Positions 50,633-57,398 of a DNA stretch of 64,000 nucleotides are shown in pieces (positions within the stretch are counted from its first letter, which is position 1; the number at the start of each line of letters is the position of its first letter). Made by a program: the position numbers and the translations under genes. The stretch is from positions 10,368,001-10,432,000 of the forward strand of contig NC_021658.1 of NCBI RefSeq assembly GCF_000418325.1, written 5' to 3'. Under the pieces are notes generated by a model that had not been told where the DNA came from, did no database searches, and saw only the letters and a program-made list of their open reading frames with translations. The DNA comes from Sorangium cellulosum So0157-2. GTDB lineage: Bacteria > Myxococcota_A > Polyangia > Polyangiales > Polyangiaceae.

Positions 50633-51388
50633 ATGGCTGCATCCGCGAAGCTCCGCGCCGACGGCCTGAGCGTTTATTACGGCAGATTCCTGGCGCTGAA
50701 GGACATTCACCTGTCCATCACCGAGCGGCGCATCACCGCCCTCATCGGGCCGTCCGGCTGCGGAAAATCCACGCTGCTCAGGGCCTTCAACCGGATGAAC
50801 GATCTCATCCCGGGCCATCGCGCCCTGGGCACCATCGAGCTCGACGGCCGGCCGCTCGACGCCTACGACCTCGACTCGCTGCGGAAGCGCGTCGGCATGG
50901 TCTTCCAGCGGCCGAATCCGTTCCCGCTCTCGGTGAACGACAACGTCGCGTTCGGCCCGCGGATCCACGCCCTCGCCTCCGGCGCCGGCCTCTCGGCGCT
51001 CGTCGAGAGGAGCCTCGCCGCGGTGGGCCTCTGGGAGGCCTTGAAGGACCGGCTGTGCGAGCCCGCCCTCGCGCTGACCAGCGAGCAGCAGCAGCGGCTC
51101 TGCCTCGCGCGGGTCCTCGCGATCGAGCCCGAGGTGCTGCTCATGGATGAGCCGTGCTCGGCGCTCGATCCGATAGCCACCCTGCACATCGAGGGCCTCA
51201 TGCGAGAGCTCGCTCGGCGCTACACGATCGTCCTCGTGACCCACAACATGCAGCAGGCCGCCCGCGTCTCGGACGAGACCGGCTTCATGCTGCTGGGAGA
51301 GCTCGTCGAGGTGGCGCCGACCCGAGAGATCTTCACGCGGCCCCGGGACCCGCGCACCGACGACTACATCTCGGGGCGTTATGGCTGA
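50633..51388 (+). CDS. pstB2: Phosphate ABC transporter ATPase PstB, subunit 2 (degenerate signature)
   Basis: 251 residues. Walker A IGPSGCGKST, Q-loop Gln92 in VFQRPNPFP, Walker B VLLMDEPCSALDP and switch His204 in VTHNMQQAARVSDE are all canonical for PstB. The ABC signature, however, is LTSEQ (148-152) instead of LSGGQ, losing both glycines. Its own nucleotide-binding face is intact, but it cannot give a normal signature to a partner. This is the mirror image of PstB1, as expected for a heterodimer with one consensus and one degenerate site. It overlaps phoU by eight bases. Confidence 0.93.
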   Translation: MAASAKLRADGLSVYYGRFLALKDIHLSITERRITALIGPSGCGKSTLLRAFNRMNDLIPGHRALGTIELDGRPLDAYDLDSLRKRVGMVFQRPNPFPLSVNDNVAFGPRIHALASGAGLSALVERSLAAVGLWEALKDRLCEPALALTSEQQQRLCLARVLAIEPEVLLMDEPCSALDPIATLHIEGLMRELARRYTIVLVTHNMQQAARVSDETGFMLLGELVEVAPTREIFTRPRDPRTDDYISGRYG

Positions 51389-51812
51389 ATCGAGGAGCGA
51401 CTCGGTCCCTCAGCGCTCCCATATCTACCGGGCGTTCGATCGCGAGCTCGCGGCGCTCAAGCGCCACCTCCGCGAGATGGGCGAGCTGGTCGAGGCGCAG
51501 ATCGCCGAGGCTACGAGGGCGCTCGTCGAGCGCGACCCCGCCGCGGCGGCGCTGGAGGCGTTCCTCACGCAGGACGTCGCGAAGGCCGAGGGCGTGCTCG
51601 CCGCGGACGCGGACGTGGATCGGATGCTGGTGGACGTGTTCGACGAGCTCCGCGGGGAGGCGCGGCGGCAGCCGGGCATCGTCGATCAGTGCGTGTCGAT
51701 GATGTTCTTCGCGAAGCACGTGGAGAGGCTCGCCGACCACGCGACCAACCTGGCCGAGATGGTGGTGTTCCTCGTCCGGGGCGAGGACGTCCGGCACGCG
51801 ACGCGGCGATGA
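51381..51812 (+). CDS. phoU: Shortened PhoU-like regulator
   Basis: 143 residues, whereas PhoU is usually 220-240. The N-terminal part (SHIYRAFDRELAALKRHLRE through VEAQIAEATRALVERDP) matches the first helices of PhoU, and the C-terminal part (QCVSMMFFAKHVERLADHAT through VVFLVRGEDVRHAT) the last, with the metal-binding ExxxDxxxN-type motif ERLADHATN. The middle, with the first metal cluster and the LExIAD-type helices, is missing, and the frame is continuous. It may be a half-size PhoU with one metal site. PhoU restrains Pst uptake and the PhoR kinase. Last gene of the pst operon. Confidence 0.85.
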   Translation: MAESRSDSVPQRSHIYRAFDRELAALKRHLREMGELVEAQIAEATRALVERDPAAAALEAFLTQDVAKAEGVLAADADVDRMLVDVFDELRGEARRQPGIVDQCVSMMFFAKHVERLADHATNLAEMVVFLVRGEDVRHATRR

Positions 51813-51906
51813 GCCGCGGGCGCGTCCGTGCGGGGCGACGCGCCTCGCGCGGCCATCCCCGACCTCGCGAGGAGGCGCGGCCTTCCGCGGGACGAGCGCC
51901 GCAGCG

Positions 51907-53030
51907 TCACGCGCTCGCCGTCATCACGCTGTGCTTGCGGCTGTAACCGAAGTAGATCGCGAACCCGACGAGGAGCCAGGCGGCGAGACGCAGCCAGTTC
52001 TCGGTGGGCAGCGAGAACATGAGGAGGACACAGATCGCGATCCCGAGGATCGGGGTGAGCGGATAGAGCGGCACCCGGAACGGGCGCGGCGCATCCGGCG
52101 CCGTCCGGCGCATGATCAGGACCGCCGCGCACACGAAGAGGAACGCGAGGAGCGTCCCGATGTTGACGAGCTCCGCCAGGATCCGCAGCGGGAGGAGCGC
52201 CGAGAGGGTGGCGACGACGATCCCCGTGAGGAAGGTGGACTTCCACGGCGTCTTGAAGACCGGGTGCACCGATCCGAAGAAGCGCCTGGGCAGGAGCCCG
52301 TCGCGGGCGATGGCGAGCAGCACGCGCGGCTGGCTGAGCATGAGCACGAGCAGCACGGAGGTGATCCCGGCGACCGCCCCGAGACGTGGAACGCGCCCAC
52401 GACGATGACGAAGAGCACGACCGCGAGCTTGAGCGCGACCACCACGACGTTGAGGGTCGCGCTCTCGCGGATGCCCTTGAGCAGGATCATCGTGACCGCG
52501 ATCGTCACGAGGATCGCGGGCAGATCGAGGATCGCCCCCGTGGACACGAGCTCGCCGAGCGCCGGGTTGTAGTCGAACGGCGCGCTCCTGAGCTCTCTTG
52601 GCAGCTGTACCCCGAAGATCCCGATGAAGTCCTGGAAATAATGGGACCACCCGTGCGCCACGGCGGCGGAGCCGACGGCGTACTCGAGGACGAGATCCCA
52701 CCCGATGATCCACGCCGGAAGCTCGCCGAGCGTCGCGTAGGCGTACGTGTAGGCCGAGCCCGCGACCGGCACCATCGCCGCGAACTCCGCGTAACAGAGG
52801 GCCGCGAACACGCAGGCCAGCCCCGCGACCACGAAAGACAGCATCAGCGAAGGACCTGCCTTGTCGTGCGCGGCCTGGCCGGTGAGCACGAAGATGCCTG
52901 TCCCGATGATGGCGCCGACTCCGAGGCTCGTGAGCTGCAGCGGCCCGAGGACGCGCCGGAGGCGGTGCTCCCCCTTCAGCTCTTCTCGAATGACCGACAG
53001 CGGTTTGCGGACGAGCAGCCGGCTCCCCAT
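51907..53030 (-). pseudogene. Amino acid permease (APC family) with internal deletion and frameshift
   Basis: The N-terminal part (53030 to about 52387; start MGSRLLVRKPLSVIREEL, then LTSLGVGAIIGTGIFVLTGQ and YAEFAAMVPVAGSAYTYAY) and the C-terminal part (about 52386 to 51907; AVAGITSVLLVLMLSQPRV, ELVNIGTLLAFLFVCAAVL and NWLRLAAWLLVGFAIYFGYS) are in different frames. Comparison with typical cationic amino acid/polyamine permeases of 460-500 residues shows that about 100-130 residues, covering the middle helices, are lost at the junction. The total span of 1124 bases is not a multiple of three. A working transporter is unlikely. Confidence 0.85.
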
Positions 53031-53303
53031 GGCCTTCGGTGTGCTGGCTCTGCGGCCCGACCCCCCGCACGTCAAGCCGGAGGCGCGTCGAGCCAGGAGC
53101 GGCCCGGCTGTACGAGGCATGACGCGGCGCGACGCGCCGTGGATGGATCTTGCCACCGCGCGAGCGATCGCGGCGGTGACGCAGCCGAGCGGACCGGGTC
53201 GTGCACGAGGAGCCGGCATAGCAGCGCAAGGGGAGCGCGGCGCGAGGCCGGGGGCGCGGCGCGAGGCCGGGGCGCCGGGACGCGCGCTGGACAACGCGGG
53301 GCC

Positions 53304-54218
53304 ATGGACATGAAGACGATACTCGACGCGATAGGCAAAACTCCCCTGCTGACGCTCGACGGCATTCACGTGAAATGCGAATTCCGGAGCCCCTCTGGCT
53401 CCATCAAAGACAGGCTCGCCAAGTACGTCATCGAGAAGGCCGAGGAGACAGGGCTCCTGAAGGAGGGCGCCACCATCGTGGAGGCCTCGTCCGGAAACAC
53501 GGGGACCGCCGTCGCCATGGTCGGCGCCGTGAAAGGGTACGAGGTGACGATCTTCATCCCCGAGGGGCTCTCCGCGGAGCGTTACAAGATGATGAGGGCG
53601 TTCGGCGCCGACGTCCGGACCGTCCCGCGGGATCGGATGGATATCGCCGTGCAAAGCGCGAGCGCGCTGGGGAAGGAGAGGGGCCATTTCCATGTGAACC
53701 AGTTCGCGAGCCCCTGGAACGCGGAGGACCACGAAAAGCACCTCGGCGGGGAGATCCTCCGCGCCTTCGGGCGCCGGCGGATCGACGCGGTCGTCGCGGC
53801 GATCGGCTCCGGAGGGACCCTGATCGGCCTCGCGAGGGCCTTCCGGCGGGTCAACCCGGAGGTCAAGGTCTTCGGCGTCGAGCCTCCCCGGTGCGCCCTC
53901 GTCCACGGGCGTTTGCACGACCGGCCGGAGGTGTGCGAGCCCCACCGGATCGAGGGCATCGCCGACGGGTTCGTGCCCCCGCTCGTCGAGGACAACATCG
54001 AGCTCATCGACGATGTCCTCCTGGTCGAGGACGAAGACGCGATCGAGGAGGCGAGGCGGATCGCGAGGGTGCACGGGTGCTTCGTCGGAGTCTCTTCCGG
54101 GGCGAACCTCCTCGCCGCGAGGCGGGTCAAGGAGGAGCGCCCCGAGCTGAGGAACGTGGTCACCCTGTTCCCGGACGAGGGGGAGAAATACCTGAGCGAG
54201 CCGTGGTTCTCGCGCTGA
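53304..54218 (+). CDS. Cysteine synthase/cystathionine beta-synthase-like PLP enzyme
   Basis: 304 residues from the ATG at 53304; an ATG at 53310 gives a start closer to the family. Fold-type II PLP motifs: PSGSIKDRLAKYVIEKAE with the PLP lysine, EASSGNTGTAVAMVGAVKGY (substrate loop), GSGGTLIGLARAFR (phosphate cup) and GVSSGANLLAA near the C terminus. It most resembles CysK/CysM O-acetylserine sulfhydrylases, though the N terminus is shortened and the substrate loop TSGNTG is SSGNTG. It probably makes cysteine or a related amino acid from an activated serine. Divergent from the broken permease, with no operon partner. Confidence 0.9.
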   Translation: MDMKTILDAIGKTPLLTLDGIHVKCEFRSPSGSIKDRLAKYVIEKAEETGLLKEGATIVEASSGNTGTAVAMVGAVKGYEVTIFIPEGLSAERYKMMRAFGADVRTVPRDRMDIAVQSASALGKERGHFHVNQFASPWNAEDHEKHLGGEILRAFGRRRIDAVVAAIGSGGTLIGLARAFRRVNPEVKVFGVEPPRCALVHGRLHDRPEVCEPHRIEGIADGFVPPLVEDNIELIDDVLLVEDEDAIEEARRIARVHGCFVGVSSGANLLAARRVKEERPELRNVVTLFPDEGEKYLSEPWFSR

Positions 54219-54243
54219 GCGGGAGCTCGGCCCGCGACCTCGC

Positions 54244-55770
54244 TCAGGATGGCGCCGCTCCGAGCTGAGGTGGAACGCTGAGGCCGCCCTGATCGGCGGA
54301 GCCCGCAGGCGCGGCGCGGACAGCGGCGACGAGGAGCACGGCCACGAGGAGGATCAGCGCGATGCCCGCCGAGAGGACGCGGATGTGCTCCTCCCGCGTC
54401 GATCGCCGCCCGGGCGGCCTCGATCCGACGAGCACGAAGTGCTCTGCGTGCACGCGCCCGCCAGGCACGCCGCGGTCGCGGAGCGCCCGCTCCACGACGT
54501 TCATCATCGGCTCGGGGCCGCACACGAAGACCTCCGCGCCCTCGTACCGGTCGGTCAAGTGGCGATCGAGGAGCTCGCGTCCGATGAGCCCGCCCTCCCC
54601 GGTCCAGCCGGGGGGCGGGCTCTCGATCACGTGCACCACGCGGAGGTCCATGGCGCGGGCGAGATCGTCGAGCTCCTGCGCGAACACGATCTTGTCGACG
54701 GCGCCGCTCGCGTACACAAGGAGCACTGGGCGGCGATCGCCCCGGTCGTGCAGCGTGCGGATCATGCTCATCATCGGCGTGACGCCGATCCCGCCGGCGA
54801 CGCAGACGAGCGGGCGCGGAGACCGGAGATCGAGCGCGAACGCGCCGTACGGCCCGGCGAGGTACGCCCGCGCCCCCACGGGGGTCCGCCCGATGGCGCG
54901 CGTGAAGTCGCCGAGCTCCTTGATCGTGAGCTCCACGCGCCCTGGCGAGGCCGCGCTCGACGCGATGGTGAAGGGGTGCTGCCGGGGCGAGAGCGGAGAC
55001 CGGCCCAGCGTGAGCCAGACCGATTGGCCGGGCTGGAACCGGAGCCCGTCGTGCCCGGCCGCCTCGAGGACCAAGGTCCACACGCGATCCCGCTCGCGGC
55101 GCACCTCGGCGACACGCCACGGTCGCCGGAGCGCCATCAGCGGACGCAGCAGGTGCGACGCGACCAGCACCGCCGCCGGGACAGCGACGAGCGCCGTGAC
55201 GGCGGCCTGCTTCGCCGGCGTCGCGCTCGAGCGGCCGAGCGTGAGCACGTGCCAGAGCGCGATCCCCACGACGGTCACCGCCAGCAGCCCATGCCCGACG
55301 CGCCACGCTTCGTAGGGGATGCGCAGCCGCGTCAGCTGGCGCGGGACCAGCACGAGCAGCAGGAGAGCCATCAGCGCGAAGGCCAGGACCAGCGCTCGCG
55401 GCGCGCTCGCGGAGAGGTCGAGGAGGTGCGCGACGTACCAGGGCTCGGCGACGGCGAGGAGCACGACGTGCGCGGCGACGAAGGCCGCGGTCCACAGCCC
55501 GACCTGGCGGTGGAAGAGGAGCACCGCGTCCAGGCCGAGCGCGTTGACGACGCGCCGTGCACGCGCCCCCAGCGCGAGCTGCAGCGAAAGGAGCGCCAGG
55601 GCGACGTAGCCGAGCCCTGCCGCGATCTCCACCGCGAGGCCACGCCCTTTCGGGACGGCGCCGACGAGCAGCAGCGAGAGGACGCTCGCGGCGAGCGCCA
55701 GGTAGGCGGCGATCCCGAGCAGCCGAGCGACGCGCGCGCGCGCTTCCCGCGGTGCCCCCGATGCTTCCAC
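54244..55770 (-). CDS. Ferric-reductase-like flavocytochrome (FAD/NAD(P)H oxidoreductase)
   Basis: 508 residues from a GTG at 55770, eight bases after the stop of the cytochrome gene. Residues 10-215 are a ferric-reductase-like membrane domain with six helices and paired histidines (LFHRQVGLWTAAFVAAHVVL, YEAWRVGHGLLAV...LWHV) for two hemes. Residues 225-325 bind FAD (RQHPFTIASSA, a variant of RxYS) and 330-440 bind NAD(P)H (VAGGIGVTPMMSMIRTLHD, VFVCGPEPMM). A final membrane helix (about 465-490) follows a basic stretch. It should pass electrons from cytoplasmic NAD(P)H through the membrane to an outside acceptor, perhaps the cytochrome c lipoprotein encoded just upstream. Confidence 0.88.
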   Translation of the reverse strand: MEASGAPREARARVARLLGIAAYLALAASVLSLLLVGAVPKGRGLAVEIAAGLGYVALALLSLQLALGARARRVVNALGLDAVLLFHRQVGLWTAAFVAAHVVLLAVAEPWYVAHLLDLSASAPRALVLAFALMALLLLVLVPRQLTRLRIPYEAWRVGHGLLAVTVVGIALWHVLTLGRSSATPAKQAAVTALVAVPAAVLVASHLLRPLMALRRPWRVAEVRRERDRVWTLVLEAAGHDGLRFQPGQSVWLTLGRSPLSPRQHPFTIASSAASPGRVELTIKELGDFTRAIGRTPVGARAYLAGPYGAFALDLRSPRPLVCVAGGIGVTPMMSMIRTLHDRGDRRPVLLVYASGAVDKIVFAQELDDLARAMDLRVVHVIESPPPGWTGEGGLIGRELLDRHLTDRYEGAEVFVCGPEPMMNVVERALRDRGVPGGRVHAEHFVLVGSRPPGRRSTREEHIRVLSAGIALILLVAVLLVAAVRAAPAGSADQGGLSVPPQLGAAPS

Positions 55771-55778
55771 GGCCGAGG

Positions 55779-56180
55779 CTACTCCGGCGCGCCCGCCTCG
55801 ATCCACGCGCGCACCAGCCCGGCAGCGTCTCCCCACGCGGCCGGATGGCGCGCCGGCAGTGTGTAGTAAAGGCTCTCGTCGGGCTTGCCGGGCGTGACCA
55901 ACGATCTCGCGGTGCGGTATGCCGCCATGGATCCGCCCGGCGCCGTGGCGTGGCAGCCGTCACATCGCTCGGCGGCCAGCGGAGCGATCCGGTCGGCGAA
56001 CCCCGCCGGCTCCGGCGAGGGGGTCGAGGAGGTCTCGCTGCACGCCGCGAGGCCCACGCAGGCCGCGCAGGCGATCAAGCCACGCTTCAAACACGTGGAG
56101 ATTGCGGAGACGACCGAGCGCCTGGCCTGCCTCGCGGGGGCGGAGGGCTCAGCGGCGATCGGGCTCGGGCGAATGCTCAT
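55779..56180 (-). CDS. Cytochrome c-like lipoprotein
   Basis: 133 residues from the ATG at 56180 (GGAGGTCC upstream). A long, basic N-terminal segment leads into a hydrophobic stretch and the lipobox GLAAC (about residue 47), giving a membrane-anchored exported protein. The mature part has one heme c site CDGCH in AERCDGCHATAPGGSMAAY and an Ala-Trp region near the end (GDAAGLVRAWIEAGAPE) typical of small c-type cytochromes; the distal Met is not certain. It is translated just before the ferric-reductase-like gene, so the pair probably forms one electron-transfer unit. Confidence 0.8.
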   Translation of the reverse strand: MSIRPSPIAAEPSAPARQARRSVVSAISTCLKRGLIACAACVGLAACSETSSTPSPEPAGFADRIAPLAAERCDGCHATAPGGSMAAYRTARSLVTPGKPDESLYYTLPARHPAAWGDAAGLVRAWIEAGAPE

Positions 56181-56729
56181 CACAGGACCTCCGGGGACAC
56201 GCAGCAGGCGTGCGTTCACGCCCCGTCATGCAGCCCGCGGGCCATGGCATGAAGCGGTCGCACACGCTCAGGCGACGGCGGCGCGGATCGGATCCCCGCG
56301 TCCAGCACACCTGGTGAGCTCAGCCAACCTGCGTGTCCGGATCCTCGTCTCCTCTCTGGACGTGAGGCAGGGGCGATCGGCGCGCGCCGCCTTGCCGCCT
56401 CAATGCGTGATGGCATCTCTCCCCGCGCAGCCGTGATGAGGCTCGCGATCGTCCCGTGGATCACCGAACAGCCGGTCGGCCCTGCTCGTCTGCTCGCCTT
56501 GGCGCGCGGCCGGGGAGCGGAGGAGCACCCGAGCGCGGCGAGCGCGGGAGGAAGAAGACCAGACGCGCGGTGAGTTACGGCGCATGAGCGCTAGGGGGCG
56601 AGCAGGCCTCCACGCGAACAGAGCGCCCCGGCGGCGTCCGGCGCGGCGCCTGGCGAGACAATTGCACGTACCTGCACGTACCACCGAGCGCCGCCGGTGA
56701 TCCCAGCGACGCCGGATGGAGAGGGAGAC
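56181..56729. other. Divergent intergenic region
   Basis: 549 bases. Apart from the sigma-54 promoter at 56651-56666 and the ribosome sites of both flanking genes, I see nothing I can assign. Confidence 0.6.
56651..56666 (+). promoter_or_regulatory. Sigma-54 promoter of the third phosphoribosyltransferase
   Basis: TGGCGAGACAATTGCA has TGGC and TTGCA at exact spacing, close to the consensus. The start point would be near 56677, about 50 bases before the ATG. The direct repeat TGCACGTACC follows it twice (56663-56682). Confidence 0.72.
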
Positions 56730-57398
56730 ATGCCATTTCGAGATCGGGCCGACGCCGGCCGCCAGCTCGCGTCGCGGCTGGCCGCCTACGCGGGGCGGGA
56801 GGACGTGACCGTCCTGGCGCTGCCGCGAGGCGGGGTGCTGGTGGGCTTCGAGATAGCGAAGCTCCTGCGGGTGCCGTTCGACGTGCTGATCGCGCGCCGG
56901 ATCGTGGCGCCGGGCAACGATCACATGACGATCGGCGCCGTCGCCAGCGGCGGAGTCCAGATCGTCGATGAAGAGCTCTGCCGAGCGCTGGGCGTCTCGG
57001 ACAGGACGGTACAGTGGCTCGCCGACGTGCAGGTGCGGGAGGTGGAGCGCCTGGAGCGCGTCTACTACGGCTGTCACAGGGCGCCTGACATCCGGGATCG
57101 TACGCTCCTCCTCGTCGACGACGGCATGGCGACCGGATCGAGCATGCGCGCCGCCGTGACGGCCGTCGAGCAAGGCCACCCGGCGGGCGTCGTCATCGCG
57201 GTCCCCGTCGCGTCGTATGCCGCGTACGCGGAGCTCTCCCGGCGGGCGCGCGAGGTCGTGTACTGCCATATCCGAGATCCCGTCTATTCGGTCGGGCTCT
57301 GGTACGAGGATTACTCGCCGGTGTCCGAGCAGGAGGTCTGCCGGCTGCTCGGGGAGGCGGTCGACCGGAGCGCGTCGCGCTCGCCGGAGGCGCGCTGA
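56730..57398 (+). CDS. Phosphoribosyltransferase family protein (stand-alone)
   Basis: 222 residues from the ATG at 56730, with GGAGAGGGAGA upstream. It aligns with the first 215 residues of the two phosphoribosyltransferase-hydrolase fusions (MPFRDRADAGRQLASRLAAY, LALPRGGVLVGFEIAKLLR) and keeps the PRPP loop LLLVDDGMATGSSMRAA, but has no hydrolase domain. The end (VGLWYEDYSPVSEQEVCRLL) corresponds to the end of the transferase domain in the fusions. The substrate is unknown. It is under a sigma-54 promoter, and its last 206 bases overlap the opposite-strand ATPase-hemerythrin gene. Confidence 0.88.
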   Translation: MPFRDRADAGRQLASRLAAYAGREDVTVLALPRGGVLVGFEIAKLLRVPFDVLIARRIVAPGNDHMTIGAVASGGVQIVDEELCRALGVSDRTVQWLADVQVREVERLERVYYGCHRAPDIRDRTLLLVDDGMATGSSMRAAVTAVEQGHPAGVVIAVPVASYAAYAELSRRAREVVYCHIRDPVYSVGLWYEDYSPVSEQEVCRLLGEAVDRSASRSPEAR

